Below, one piece after another: positions 1 to 11,171 of a stretch of DNA of 64,000 nt (positions are counted from its first letter, which is position 1; every line of letters starts with the position of its first letter). The stretch comes from Spongilla lacustris. Lineage: Eukaryota > Porifera > Demospongiae > Spongillida > Spongillidae. A program made the translations under genes and the position numbers. The DNA lies in NCBI GenBank assembly GCA_949361645.1, contig OX442433.1, positions 3,653,720 to 3,717,719 on the forward strand, given 5' to 3'. The notes under the pieces were generated by a model that saw only the letters and a program-made list of their open reading frames with translations, was not told where the DNA came from and made no database searches.

Positions 1-170
1 CTTGATACGAACTACCATAAAAGGCTTTGTTTATTATGTATGCGGTGGTTTCGCTTGTATGAATACCATTTGCCTCTAAACATACAAAACCATACAAGAA
101 TTTTTTAAAAACGACAAGGTTGAATCAAAAACACATGACATCACATACTCCAATCCCAATATTTGTTTAA

Positions 171-1118
171 CACCGCGTCCGTGAAATTCGAATGTTTTTT
201 GGTCGAACTCAACTTTTTAAAAATTAGTCGAAACGCCCCAATTGTCTGGAAAAGCATATTTTTTATACAGTTCAACTATCGCCAATACATTTGGCGTTGT
301 TGTCTGCCTTATATCTATCATGGACACGGACCTGTATGTGTTCAAAGTGACGCGGTTTGATGTTTTTCGGTTACGAAGCGCTGCTGGGGACACTTTTTTT
401 CTAGACAATTAAGAGCCGCTTTAGATACGATTTTAAATGTCATTTGGTATGAATAGGAGGCCACAATCAATACTGTGTCGGCAGTTAGCTTAGTTCTTGT
501 ACAAAACTCACTTACAGTTATTCACCTCGTTCGAGGACTTACATAGATCAGTGTAGTTGATTTATATCTGGGTACGAGATGATCAAATAACCGGACGGGA
601 ACGAACAACTGGAGGAAAAAGGGCGGTGTTTTGTCTCACGTGGTGCATATTTATAGTAACTTATCGTAGTGACGTATTGTAACTCAGACTCGCGTGACGT
701 CAATAAACACGTAAAAGTACATTACCTATGGCCAAAATTAGGCATTTAGGTCCGGAGACGAGATCCAAAAGAGTTTTATTGCTTGTTTCTACGCTAACAC
801 GATAGGCTATTGCCAGAATTTGTTCAAGTGCTACCTATCCGATCCAGTTGAGCATGTCTATGTTGTTTTTAAATTCTGAAACCTTGTCAGAAAAAAGTGT
901 CCTTTTTCCGGTAACAGTCTTACCCTCTCGACTCTAAACAGATGCAGGTCCTCGGCGGAAGTGGTTACAAGGCTGAAAGTAGCTCCAAACATCGTGTAGG
1001 GAGTTGAACTACTAGGTACACCGCTATTTGTGGCTATTGGAACCCTTCCGACTAATTTTCCAAAAAGTGAGTTCGACAAAATAGGCCAAAAAAACATTCG
1101 AATTTCACGGACGCGGTG
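171..1118. mobile_element. piggyBac-like non-autonomous element, copy 1
   Basis: Terminal inverted repeats of about 30 bp begin CACCGCGTCCGTGAAATTCG and are matched inverted at the right end. The element is flanked on both sides by TTAA (167-170 and 1119-1122), the target duplication typical of piggyBac and Kolobok elements. The 948-bp interior has only short open frames and no recognisable transposase. A diverged second copy lies at 11478-12392 in the same orientation, sharing both the end sequence and internal blocks such as TAAGAGCCGCT. Superfamily is inferred from the TTAA duplication; the end does not show the usual piggyBac CCC start, so another TTAA-targeting family is possible. Confidence 0.75.
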
Positions 1119-1122
1119 TTAA

Positions 1123-1537
1123 CACCATTATATGTACATACAGATCAGAATACAAATGCTACCATTTACTCTAAGAGTAAACTGTGGTTTTGCACGAGTT
1201 GGATTGGTTCGGAGTAGTGAAGAGGAATTCAAAAGCACATTTCAAGCACATTTCAAGCACCGCTCAAACTGAAAGACAACTTCTTTCAAAAGAGGTCAGA
1301 TGGGAGGACTTGCAGCAGCTACGAGACCCATGTGAAAGCAATGAGGAGTATGTTCTCCAAGCAGTGGCATCCTCAATCTGGAAAAAGTGAATATGAGATT
1401 AAATTTGCAGTAGACACTTGGAAATCGTTAACCCCACAAGAAAATGAACACCATTCCTTGGAACAATGCAAACAATGTTTCACGCCTAGGTTCATATTTA
1501 AGTACTCATATCACATCTTTGTGACGTACTGTGCCAA
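1123..1537. other. gene-poor stretch with one unassigned frame
   Basis: A 68-codon open frame (+, 1184-1390) has reasonable composition but matches nothing I recognise and has no clear splice sites. Nothing else is visible here. Confidence 0.3.
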
Positions 1538-1652
1538 AGGTGTGGGTGTGACATGACCAGAGGTGTGGGTGCGACATGACCAGAGGTGCGGGTGTGACAT
1601 GACCAGAGGTGTGGGTGTGACATGATCAGAGGTGTGTGTGTGATATGTGAGT
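1538..1652. repeat. 23-bp minisatellite
   Basis: About five head-to-tail copies of a 23-bp unit, AGGTGTGGGTGTGACATGAC followed by CAG, the first four nearly identical and the last decaying into GT-rich sequence. Confidence 0.9.
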
Positions 1653-1660
1653 GTTAGGCG

Positions 1661-1962
1661 TTACACATGACAAACCACCCACACTACTTTCACATCCAGC
1701 TGTTTGGTGCCTGTGTGAGCACTGTCTGTTCCCACCTCCTCTCCAGGGACAGCTGCTTCCATGCCCTTCTTCTTGATCCTGTTCCTCAGCCTGTGTTGCA
1801 TGTGTTGGAGCACTGCCCTTGTGTGCACCTCTCTCACACCCTCACTAGAGGTGGCATCCGATGATGGGGGTGGAGCCTTAAGGCGAATACCAGATGGTGG
1901 GGGTGGAGGAGGTGGAGGAGGAGGTGGAGGAGGTGGTGGTAGTAGACTAGGCGCTTGACCAG
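1661..1962 (-). CDS. possible proline-rich exon
   Basis: On the minus strand a plausible splice acceptor (pyrimidine-rich run ending CAG, boundary at about 1962/1963) precedes an open frame with some 15 consecutive prolines, then a basic segment (RLRNRIKKKG). The proline run is encoded by a GGN tract at 1896-1943, so it may simply be a translated microsatellite. Actin-regulatory (WASP-like) proteins have similar polyproline segments, but no WH2 motif is visible. No partner exons were found. Confidence 0.2.
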
Positions 1963-2246
1963 CTGAGAGGATAATAAAAATCAACGAACAGAACGAATTG
2001 ATACAAACCGAATTTAAAGCGATTTGATTACTCCTACCGAAAGTTATGGTGTGTTTGAACCCGGTGGGGTATTGAACATTGCATGGAGTAAGTGCAAGAC
2101 CCCAAAATGTATTTTACCATAGAGAAATGACCGAGACGTGTGTGTATACAATGTGTGAAAAATTAGAATGCGCACCACACTTCCTTCCCCTTCAAGCAAC
2201 AGGCATCCAGGAAATGTCATCATTAAGATAACAGGCCAAAAATCAA

Positions 2247-3276
2247 ATGTACCTCACAACACATGGGTCTCAAACTTCCATCAAGAAACTAGCAGCCCAC
2301 CTACCAGATTTTAATGGCACTTTTTTCTCACATGAATTTGTTGCTAAACACATGGACAGCTATCAAGCTCACCTTCAAAGAATCAGTCCATTCCTACTTC
2401 TAGGTCTGGGTGTTTGGTGGTCAAACAATGAAGGTGGTTACAAGTTTCATAATGGAGACAACTGCTCAAGTTCCAGCCCCACAGAGCCACAGCTGTTGCA
2501 CTGTTGAGAGAACAAGGTACATCAAGTATTGGCACGTCAAGATGAAAGCTGGAAGTGTATTATTGAGAAGAAAATAGAGCTGCCTATATCTGCACTGAAA
2601 TTGTACACTGATGAAGGAGACTATCTATCAACTTGTACCTACTGTTGACACATCAGATCAAGAAGAAACTGAAAATGAAACGTGTGAACCTACATGTACA
2701 ATCACTATCAGGTAATGGTGACACATTTGCTACACCACTGATTGCAACTACTCTGCTTGCAAATACAACATGTACATCAACCACAGCAGATACCACCAAA
2801 GAATGTGTAGCTGCTGATTGTGATTTGAATGTTACAGGTTTGGAAGAACCATCTGCCTTACCAGAACATCAACAGTTATCAGATACAGTTTCTCAATCAT
2901 CTTTACCACATGTATCAGAGCTAAAAACTAAGCTTTGTAGGGCAATTGAAAAGTGCACTGGCCTAACAGATGAACTGAAGAACCTTGATGAATTGAGACA
3001 CAAACTGAAAACAGAAAAACACCAACAACAACACCTCTGTGCAGATGAAATTGTCCAGTATGAAAAAATGAAAAACTGGTTGCAAGCATGAAACTTACAA
3101 TCATCAGATTCAGAAGAGAAGTACAGACGCCATTAAATGCAATTCGAACATCTTTCTACACTGAACATGGACATGTCCCAAGTACAGAGCAAGACAGTCC
3201 GGTGTGGTTTCAACAGAGCAAAAGATTACACTATATTAACAAACTATTAAACATCTGGAAATCAGAAACTGCATAA
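2247..3276 (+). pseudogene. unrecognised gene remnant with coiled-coil-like segment
   Basis: Three partly overlapping frames (2247-2507, 2633-3091, 3088-3276) have protein-like composition. Between the first two, a third frame reads a plausible stretch (KKIELPISALKLYTDEGDY), so the ancestral reading appears split by frame changes or introns. The middle piece ends in a charged, leucine-rich segment likely to form a coiled coil (roughly codons 100-145). I recognise no family. It could be a decayed transposon-derived gene. Confidence 0.3.
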
Positions 3277-4009
3277 TTTAACATGTATTTGTACATAGCA
3301 TTAATTTAGTTAATTCCTTAATAATGTGCTCATGAAGGATTTGTTGACTGCCATAAAGTAGATAGAACACTTCTACAACTTATACATATTATTAGTCCTA
3401 TACATGTAGCTGAACGGATAGAGTATTTTGCTACCCATCTGCCGCACATCAAAGCACACCATACAGGTTACTAGTATTGTACTTGCTACACATCACAACC
3501 ATACATGCTATACGCACTCATTTGAAGACACTATGGTACAGATCAGTATACATCGATCACACATGCACGCTATCACACTGCCTAAATGTATTACCACTTC
3601 TTTTTTTTGCTGCTACCTGGTATTCAGTTGGAGGGATGATGCGCGCTAGTTAGAAATACCGGTGGTATAAATTCAAACTCCAGTGTCACAAAAATGGGGA
3701 CTTGCCAAGTACTATAACCTAAACTTCACACTAAACCAGTAAACTAGGCTAACCTTGCACAAGTTAGGCTGATAGCAAGTCAGGCGCCACGATCCTGTTC
3801 AACCCGCTCGCTCAGTGTTACATCAATATTGCAAAGGTGATCAAACAAGATGAAGCCATAGAACAAAACTCACGTAATAGCGTGAAAGCTCCTATGTATA
3901 GACCTACGCGTACGAACTACGAGAACTAAGAACTATACCGCAATTCATTGTGACGTTTACATTACGTCACGTTTACGCGCGCGCCGCGTTAGGAAAACTT
4001 CAATTTTTA
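3277..4009. other. gene-free stretch 5' of the Gypsy element; tRNA-like A-box
   Basis: No coding signal. At about 3408-3435 the sequence TAGCTGAACGGATAGAG resembles a tRNA A box, and a similar word occurs at about 47811, hinting at a decayed tRNA-derived SINE. No convincing B box or cloverleaf can be drawn. Confidence 0.25.
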
Positions 4010-4012
4010 GAC

Positions 4013-5845
4013 CCTGTCCTTAACTCCGCTGAGGGGGACAAGGAAAAAACTGCGTTCGTTACACCACATGGGTTATTCCAATTCCGGGTAATGCCGTTCG
4101 GGCTTTGCAATGCGCCCGCCACGTTCCAACGCTTGATGGAGCACGTACTAGCAGGTCTGCATTGGTCCACATGCTTGGTCTACCTAGACGATATTATTGT
4201 GTTCAGTGCGACAGTGGAAGAACACCTCGAGCGGCTCAAAGAAGTGTGCTTGCGTCTTAAAGGGGCAGGGCTGAAAATGAAACCAAGCAAGTGTCATTTA
4301 TTCCAGTCCAGTGTGAAATATTTAGGTCACGTGGTGTGTAAAGAGGGAATTAAAACTGACCCTGATAAGATCCAGTGCATTGCAGACTGGCCAGTGCCCA
4401 ACGACGTTAGAAAATTGAAGTGTTTCCTTGGATTAGCCTCCTATTATCGACGTTTTATTAAGAATTTTGCACAGATTGCTGCCCCGTTGCACGCTCTGTC
4501 CAATAGTGAAGCATCATGGGAATGGTCCAACAACTGCAATGATGCATTCTTTGAACTAAAAAAGCAGCTAATGACTTCTCCTGTTCTGGTCTTTCCTGAT
4601 TTTAAGCTTGACTTTGTTCTTGACACGGATGCTAGTGGGGAAGGAATAGGAGCTGTGCTATCCCAAGTCGTGGATGGCAAGGAACGAGTAGTAGCCTACG
4701 CGAGTAGGGTGCTATCCAGAACTGAGCGGAAGTATTGTGCAACACGCCGCGAGATGTTGGCTGTTGTGTGGGCTGCGCATCACTTTCGTCCGTACCTGTA
4801 TGGACGACAGTTCGAACTTCGTACAGACCATCACTGTCTGAAATGGCTGCATTCCTTCAAGGAGCCAGAGGGTCAGGTGGCGCGCTGGCTTGAAAGTCTC
4901 GCTGAGTTTCAATATAGAGTCATCCACAGACCGGGTAAGCAGCATGGCAATGCTGATTCACTCTCTCGTAGCAACTGCAAACAGTGTGGACTGGATTTCG
5001 GATCCAGTGAAATGGAGGATTCCGATGTTAGCTGTGGGTGCATGTCCACAGGGGCACAGTTATTGCCTGTGTGGACAGAGATAGAGCTTCGAGAAAGACA
5101 AAGAGCGGACCCAGACTTGGGAGAGGCAATTAAATGGTTAGCATCCGGTTCCCTACCTGCTTCCTGCCCGGTTGAAGCTAATTGGAAGTTGCAGTCACTT
5201 TGGGTACAGAGAAAGTATTTGGTACTTAAAGATGGCATGTTATATAGGCAGTGGCAAGATGTCGAAGGTAATGGCTTGCACGCACATTTGCAGTTGATCC
5301 TGCCGGCGAATTTAGTTTCTGAGGTACTAGAGGGCCTGCATAATTCACTTGCGGGAGGTCATCTTGGGGCTCGTAAAGTTCTGGAGAAAGCCCGTGCTCG
5401 ATTCTACTGGCCGGGTCAAAGGAAAGACGTTGAGAAGTGGTGTCACGAATGTTCAATTTGCAATTCAAGAAAATCGCCGCCGAGGGGAAGAGCACCTATG
5501 GAAGCGTGTTTTGCTAAAAGGCCACTCGAACGTGTGGCAATGGATATTCTAGGCCCCCTTCCTGAAACCCCTCGAGGATATCGCTATATTTTGGTTATCG
5601 GCGATTACTTTACCAAATGGAAAGAAGCTTTTCCTATAAGAGATATGGAGGCCACTTCTGTTGCCAGGGTACTGGTAAACGAGTTCATATGTCGCTTTGG
5701 AGTACCTGACAGTATACATACTGACCAAGGAAAGAACTTTGAGTCCAAACTGGTAAAAGAAATTTGTATTTTGCTGGGGGTGAGGAAAACACGAACTACA
5801 TGCACCCTACCACCCCCAGTCAGATGGGTTGGTAGAACGGTTTAA
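4013..5845 (+). pseudogene. pol: Gypsy pol: partial RT, RNase H, integrase N-terminal half
   Basis: Numbering from the open frame beginning at 3950: RT motifs FRVMPFGLCNAPATFQ (45-60) and YLDD (78-81); RNase H DTDAS (225-229), E268, TDHH (292-295) and NADSLSR (334-340) give the expected acidic set; integrase HHCC zinc finger H464, H471, C501, C504; catalytic aspartates in MDILGPLP (D532) and HTDQGKNF (D592). The frame then loses register just before the catalytic glutamate. Codons 1-21 are not Gypsy-like and belong to flanking sequence. The protein would copy element RNA and insert the cDNA. Confidence 0.92.
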
Positions 5846-6040
5846 CAAAACATTACTGGAAATGTTGAGCATGACTGTTCTGGAAAGGGAACGTGACTGG
5901 GATCTTTTTCTGCCCTCGCTATTGTTTGCTTATAGAACAAGCGCCCATGAAACCACAGCAACTACGCCATTCCAGCTTATGTTCGGCCGTGACCCTCGGT
6001 TGCCTGAAGACTTGTTGTACAATATATATTTCTACTCCAG
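5829..6040 (+). pseudogene. pol: Gypsy integrase, rest of catalytic core
   Basis: In a different frame from the preceding piece, this segment opens with VERFNKTLLEML, carrying the third catalytic residue (Glu) of the D,D-35-E integrase triad, and continues through the conserved FAYRTSAHETT and FQLMFGRDPRLP motifs. The frame is lost again near 6030. Confidence 0.88.
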
Positions 6041-6513
6041 AGTATCAGTCAGTGGATGAGTACAGTACTGCATTAATGGAACGACTGCAACAGAGCTATC
6101 AGTGGGTTCAGAAATATGCAAGTAAAAAACAGCAGCACCAAAAGGCTGTTTATGATTTAAAGTGCCGTGGAACATCATACAGGGTAAATGACTTGGTATT
6201 TCTTCACAGTCCAGCCGTGCCGAGGAACAAATGCAAGAAATTCCACAGGCCATGGCGGGGGCCATTTAAGGTAACAAAAGTGGTAGGCCCGTGCGTCTAT
6301 CGTATCGTTGACTGCTCTAACTCGAGGAGAAAGTATGTTGTTCATTTCAACAGATTAAAGCCTGCTCCTTCTAAGTTAGTCTCGGAACGAAGGCAACTCC
6401 CTGAGCCGTTCGAAGAAGACAGTAGGGATAACACCGCTGAACATCATGCAGGCGACGAAGAAGAGGATTATACTGTGGATGAATCCACGGAGAGGGGAGA
6501 AATTAAAGAGTAA
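6024..6513 (+). pseudogene. pol: Gypsy integrase C-terminal region
   Basis: A third frame carries the helical segment after the catalytic core, then the SH3-like motif WRGPFKVTKVVG and YVVHFNRLKP, typical of Gypsy integrase C-termini (GPY/F-like module). It ends in an acidic tail with a stop at 6511-6513. Confidence 0.85.
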
Positions 6514-6524
6514 GACAAGGGCCG

Positions 6525-6746
6525 GTGGCCGAACCCGAGAGGAACGTAGAACAAATAAGGGATGGGGATCATTTGTCCGTATTGGGTGACTCAGACGGGG
6601 AAGAGAGACAAGCAGGTGGGGCAGATCAGGCCAGGGATACCGAAGAATCAAGTGAGGAGGCGCAACCGGTATTGAGGAGATCTACAAGGAACAGAAGACC
6701 ACCGGACAGATACGGAAACCCATGGAATCTACCGGACGATATTTGA
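6525..6746 (+). pseudogene. Gypsy polyprotein C-terminal tail
   Basis: Acidic, low-complexity sequence ending RRSTRNRRPPDRYG, a motif commonly found at the very end of Ty3/Gypsy polyproteins. It lies just before the polypurine tract, so it is probably the displaced end of the same polyprotein. Confidence 0.75.
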
Positions 6747-6780
6747 GTGTGTGGACCCACTCCCTGAAAAGGGGGAGCTG

Positions 6781-6959
6781 TGTAACGGTTATTGGAAACT
6801 ATATAATTGCTATGTGCGCATGCGTATGATTACATATATATTTGTCTGTAGTGAGTAATTCGTGTCAGTCTTTGTAACCTTGCTGCTATGTAAATGCAAT
6901 GGATGAGGCCGCCACACAAGTCAGTATAAATTACTTACTTCCATTGAATTTCATGTACA
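6781..6959 (+). repeat. candidate Gypsy 3' LTR
   Basis: Directly follows the polypurine tract, begins TGTAACGG and can be closed at TACA (6956-6959), giving about 179 bp. A TATAAA-like word occurs at 6925-6930. With no 5' LTR in the window the boundaries cannot be confirmed. Confidence 0.5.
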
Positions 6960-7367
6960 TGTAGCCCCATTACTAAAAATGACACTGCACGCGAAACTCA
7001 TTGTATTCTATCATAGTCGGTGAAGGTGCATCTTCGTGACGAAGCCTAAACATTTCAAAGTTCTTTTGGTATAGGGTCGCGGTACTCTTCTCTTACAGCC
7101 CTTTCCTTTCTTTCTGCCACTCGGACTTGTGCTTGTACATTTAGAAAATGAACTAATTAAAATTATATACGGTACATTCCATTCTGCACGTATACATTTT
7201 ATTGCGCCTGCGCAATGATCAAAACAAAACATCAATCACACAACACACAAAAAAAAAAAAGACCAGCTGGACGGCCCGGGCCCCATGTTTAATAACGGGC
7301 CCCAGGGTCAGCAGCCCCCCCGGCCCCCCCCTCTCGGCGGCCCTGGTTACGAAAGGTTCGTAACCAG
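6960..7367. other. non-coding stretch with GC-rich block
   Basis: No gene seen. A run of A (7248-7260) is followed by a GC-rich block with repeated GGGCCC words (7270-7345) and a short palindrome, GGTTACGAA/TTCGTAACC (7344-7364), abutting the Mutator-like element. Confidence 0.4.
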
Positions 7368-7444
7368 TCCATAGTTTAGTCTCGGCCCCAGACCCAACGG
7401 ACGCAGCTGCGGGTGGATTACATCACCGCTACGCGTCAGTAGGG

Positions 7445-7943
7445 TAGGCCTGTCGAAAAAATTCCACCGGAATTTCGGCATTTTTAGGCACTTTCTAATT
7501 GAGCAAACTGCCAGCATTTTTCTATATATAGACACCGAAATAAGGGTATGTACCGATCACGCCGTCACATTTAGTGCGCACGTGCCAATGAGGATGTATA
7601 TTCCCGAAGTGACTCGTTGCTTATTCGGTTGCACAGGTAGCGGCGTAAGATAGCTACGCATGCGGGTTGCTATATCGCTTTTGCGCCATCATATGTCGGT
7701 GTCGAGTCGTCCCCGCTTAATGTGTGACAACTACTTTGCTGGTTGGCAAGTTTTAGCTACAAAAAAACGAAGGACTACGCTTCAAAACATGTTTAAACAC
7801 GGTAAAGCTAACTAACGGTTAAAAAGGGAGACCGCCAATTTTTCGGGTGAAACGGAATTTTAGGTGGCATTTTATCGTATTTACGGTCAGCATTTTGGGG
7901 AATTTTTGGAGAATTTTTGTGTGGCATTTTTTCGACAGGCCTA
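7445..7943. mobile_element. hAT-type non-autonomous element nested in the MULE
   Basis: Ends TAGGCCTGTCGAAAAA … TTTTTTCGACAGGCCTA are inverted repeats, flanked by a perfect 8-bp duplication CAGTAGGG (7437-7444 and 7944-7951). Removing it restores continuity of the left MULE inverted repeat, which then matches the right arm at 8928-8961. 499 bp, with no coding capacity seen. Confidence 0.88.
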
Positions 7944-8464
7944 CAGTAGGGTCTGGAGACACTGGCAACAATTTCGTGGCCCGAGAATGCCACGATAATC
8001 AAATTTATCGCGCTCTTGTCACGCGCATATAGATATGAATATACTTCCGATAAATGAATAAGTCATAAATTATGGCTTCGTCATGTGGTAAATGTACAGA
8101 CAGCTGAGATCGTCGAATTCTGCATAGCAGCTCAACAATACGTGTGCTTCCAGTGCTAAAGCGCTTCATGTATGATGAGTTTGAACGAGAACTAGTTGAC
8201 AGAAGAGTTCCTAGCCGCACGCAGCCTGGATGTTCAATCATAATCTGCAAGTGTTGTTTCACATCACTTGCAGTAAAAAAGAGAGGAGCTAGACAAGATA
8301 GAAAACGACATAGAAGCAGCGATAAATGCAAGGGTGCATCTGTAGAATTTACAGCTACAACATCGTAGCAGCTGCAGGTACTTTATTACCATCTGTGTCG
8401 GTAAGACGGACACCTCCATACATGGGTGTTTTATCTCAATTTCATCAGGTGGTCGTGAAGCATG

Positions 8465-8834
8465 CTAGAAACACACCAGAAATTGGTAGCGACCTTCCTG
8501 TATTTCATCCTGTACTTGATCGTCGCACAAAGCGTCCCCCACACATACAGCTCTAGACCCTCTGCCTTTAAGCGCTTCAACCTGCTCCCTCATCAGAGCT
8601 TTCAGAGGACTTACAACGACCGCAATGCTAGGCCTATCTGGCCCTCTTACAAGTAGCCTGCCAAATAGTATCCAGTAGCACAAGGACTTCCCCGCTTCCG
8701 GTTGGGGAGCAAACAAACACATCACGACCGTCTACGAATGCTTGTACCACTGAGCGTTGTTCAGAAGACACGTCTTTGTATCCAAAGCCTCCAACAGCAA
8801 CTGTAATTACGTCTTGATTCATCGCGAGATGCAC
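8465..8834 (-). pseudogene. RecQ-like SF2 helicase N-terminal fragment (frameshifted)
   Basis: Two minus-strand frames overlap: the first reads FGYKDVSSEQRSVVQAF…CSPTGSG, the Q-motif region and the start of Walker A; the second reads GKSLCYW…IAVVVSPLKALMREQV, the rest of Walker A and motif Ia. The frame breaks inside Walker A at about 8690 by an apparent one-base change. No DExH box or later helicase motifs remain. Lying between the MULE arms, it is most simply captured cargo. Confidence 0.8.
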
Positions 8835-9017
8835 TAATTAGCATGCGAGCGCGTGACAGTCACGCGAAGAATGCTAATTATTGCATTGCTGCAATCTGAT
8901 TGGGCAGGATGGAATTCCTACCTGGTTGGCCACGAAATTGTTGCCAGTGTCCTACTGACGCGTAGCGGTGATGTAATCCATCCGCAGCTGCGTCCGTTGG
9001 GTCTGGGGCCGAGACTA

Positions 9018-9200
9018 TCCATAGTTGTCGTTGTAAGTCCACTTATAACACTGACGAAAGATCAGGTCAGGGCTATGTCTCAACGTAATGTTACCGCTGT
9101 GTACGCATGTGAGAGAGATGCATATCATCTGACATCAAAGACGGAAAATTTCAGCTCGTCTCTTTGTTAGCCCAGAAAACACTTCTGAACGGTGATTGAG
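9018..9200 (+). pseudogene. second RecQ-like helicase fragment flanking the MULE
   Basis: Plus-strand reading SIVVVVSPLITLTKDQV resembles helicase motif Ia and begins exactly at the 9-bp target duplication, followed by DGKF/QLV-like residues after a frame change near 9150. It shares the motif with the minus-strand copy inside the MULE but differs in sequence. The left flank before 7368 does not clearly continue the helicase. Confidence 0.6.
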
Positions 9201-9653
9201 CTATTCGGTTACGTTATTAAAACCGCTGATATGAAATTTTCACCGCCATGTGACAGGATTGTTGATTAAATTCCATAGAACATGTAAACACTGGCCAAAG
9301 TAGAACGTTTCACTCGTCTCGTCCCTAGTCCACTCGCGCGTACGACGACTATCTATGGTACGTCTAGCTTGCGAGACTGGGGGGGGGGGGGGGGGGGGGG
9401 GGGGGAAGGGGGTGCAGGGGGTCCCCACATTCACTACTGTATGGCTCTTCTACTACGGTGTTTCCACCCGGCACTCTCGTCTACTAGCGGCCGAGGTAGT
9501 CTGGCTACGACTACGGTCGAGGCGCCTCCCTCTCGCCAGCAAAGGGGTGTGGGGGAGTGTTATAAGCTCCCAAATAGCTCCGCCCCAGAAGTTTTCACAC
9601 TTTACGCTTCAATTTCCGCTATAAATTACTCGGCTGCCATGTGAATACATGTA
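9201..9653. repeat. non-coding stretch with long G tract
   Basis: A run of about 26 G (9380-9405) dominates. Open frames across it are polyglycine or polyproline artefacts. No gene seen. Confidence 0.6.
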
Positions 9654-9807
9654 CACCCCACCGAAAAAAAAAATGCCCCGTGTTTAAACAAGCGTATCGT
9701 AGAAGAACTGGTACTCCAACAGGATTTTAAAGAGATAGCACGCAGCTGAGTTCACTATTACGTCAATACGCTCGTTTAAACACGGGCCATTTTTTTTCGG
9801 TGGGGGT
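9654..9807. mobile_element. short palindromic MITE
   Basis: Left arm ACCCCACCG, A-run, TGCCCCGTGTTTAAAC and right arm GTTTAAACACGGGCCA, T-run, CGGTGGGGGT are inverted repeats of about 40 bp around a roughly 70-bp core. The target duplication is not clear. Confidence 0.7.
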
Positions 9808-10103
9808 GGAGGGGGGGATATATCGCGGTGGACAATATAATTATAATTTTTCACGCATGCATTTTAAAAAGAATATGCGCAAACAATAGCGCCATCCAAA
9901 AGTTTATTGCGACAACGAAGCCCGATGTAGCGAAGCGGTTTATGACCGGTTTATGGTTTATGCTATTTTGAAGCGCGTGCGTTACTTATAACGCACGCGC
10001 ATCTATACATGTATATACTATTTTAAAATTAGAACATAACTCGCGGAAGTCATACATGCTCACAGAATTTGATGTAATAAAACAGCTGTACTACCAAAAA
10101 TCT

Positions 10104-10140
<37 letters not shown>

Positions 10141-11162
10141 AAAGCCCCCTAGCCCTCCGTCTCCGCCGCCTATGTATCAGTTGAACGTTGCTATTGCGCT
10201 GGCCTTGCGTACTTCAGATCTGCTGGGCTAGCTGACCTTGGAACTGACAATATACTCCAATATACATATATATATATATATACTGACAATATACAATATA
10301 CTCCCCTGGGGAAAAGCTAGTGGCCTGGCATCAGTGGCATGCAGACTGGCAGTATGATTTACTTTTAATGATAGGTCGTCACCTACGCGTAGGCGCGTTA
10401 ACCTACATGTAGGCGTTGCAAATCGCTTTATTCCAAACAATGAACAAACAGCCAACGCTTGAAATAATGGGGATCAATATACCAAAGAGGGCTACTTGCA
10501 AGGTGGCGGCTACTTGCAAGGTGGCGGCAGAAAACACCGCCAACGAGCTGCTAGTATCACCTACGCTTTGTTGGGGCACGCCCCTCCTTTAGCTGGAGTT
10601 GTTGCGATTTGCAAAAAACTTACTAGAAGCATTCTTCGTTTTATAGGCAGCTATAATTTTAACTCTTTTTGCCAAATACACACGATTTCCAACTTTTATA
10701 CTCATTTTCATCACGATCGTGGGCAATTTTTGTACGCTTCTCCATCTCGATTGTATATCTAAAGTGCCGATGGTTGAATGAGCTCCAATGCAAATTAAAA
10801 ACGAAGACCTATGCTTAAGTGTTACTTCATTCGAGTTCAAAGTTTTATGCGGCATTAATGCGAGGACCATACAATGCAATAGAACGCCTACACGTAGGCT
10901 AAAACAGCACTTTTCGCCTACATGTAGGCGCTTGATCGATCTATCATTAAAGATATACACCAATATCTTCTACAAGGCGTGTATCCTTCTTCTTTTTCGA
11001 AATCTCATAAACAAGCGCTAAGTAGGCAGTAGAGGTGAACTGAACCTAGCAGATCGGTTGTTATCGATGTGGTGATCCCCCCCTCCCTCCCATCTCCCAA
11101 GCCAAGCTGCCAGGGCCTGTAACTATACTTGGTCGAAACTGCTATGACTCTGTGCGTATCAT
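9808..11162. other. non-coding stretch: G tract, TA repeat, short palindromes
   Basis: Contains an uninterrupted G run of about 35 (10104-10138), a short (TA)n near 10264-10283, and repeated 10-12-bp palindromes of the form CCTACNNGTAGG (about 10382-10412 and 10886-10930). No gene supported. Confidence 0.6.
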
Positions 11163-11171
11163 AATCATTAC

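Larger units (their letters stand above)
4010..6959 (+). mobile_element. 5'-truncated Ty3/Gypsy LTR retrotransposon
   Basis: Contains the second half of reverse transcriptase, RNase H, integrase and a C-terminal tail in normal Gypsy order, followed by a polypurine tract (GAAAAGGGGGAG, 6766-6777) and a candidate LTR starting TGTAACGG. Gag, protease, the first RT motifs and the 5' LTR are missing; recognisable homology starts abruptly near 4013. Coding is broken by at least two frameshifts (about 5815 and 6030) and a frame change after the stop at 6513. Inferred to be a dead copy. Confidence 0.9.
7377..9017. mobile_element. Mutator-like (MULE) element carrying a RecQ-like fragment
   Basis: Both ends read TAGTCTCGGCCCCAGACCC in inverted orientation, and the inverted repeat continues through the CATCACCGCTACGCGTCAG block to about 100 bp once a nested hAT insertion (7445-7943) is removed. 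A perfect 9-bp direct repeat TCCATAGTT flanks the element (7368-7376 and 9018-9026). Long inverted repeats plus 9-bp duplications are the Mutator signature. No MULE transposase is visible; the cargo is a minus-strand RecQ-like helicase fragment. The arrangement resembles Pack-MULEs of plants, an interpretation I infer. Confidence 0.8.

Noticed and set aside
1757..1958. Polyglycine frames on the plus strand over the GGN tract
   Set aside because: Direct translation of the microsatellite; no other coding evidence.
8005..8331. 108-codon minus frame within the MULE as a C-terminal part of the helicase
   Set aside because: No helicase motif IV-VI or RQC-like residues; the opposite strand is equally open.
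9240..9644. Polyglycine and polyproline frames around the G run at 9380
   Set aside because: Homopolymer artefacts on both strands.
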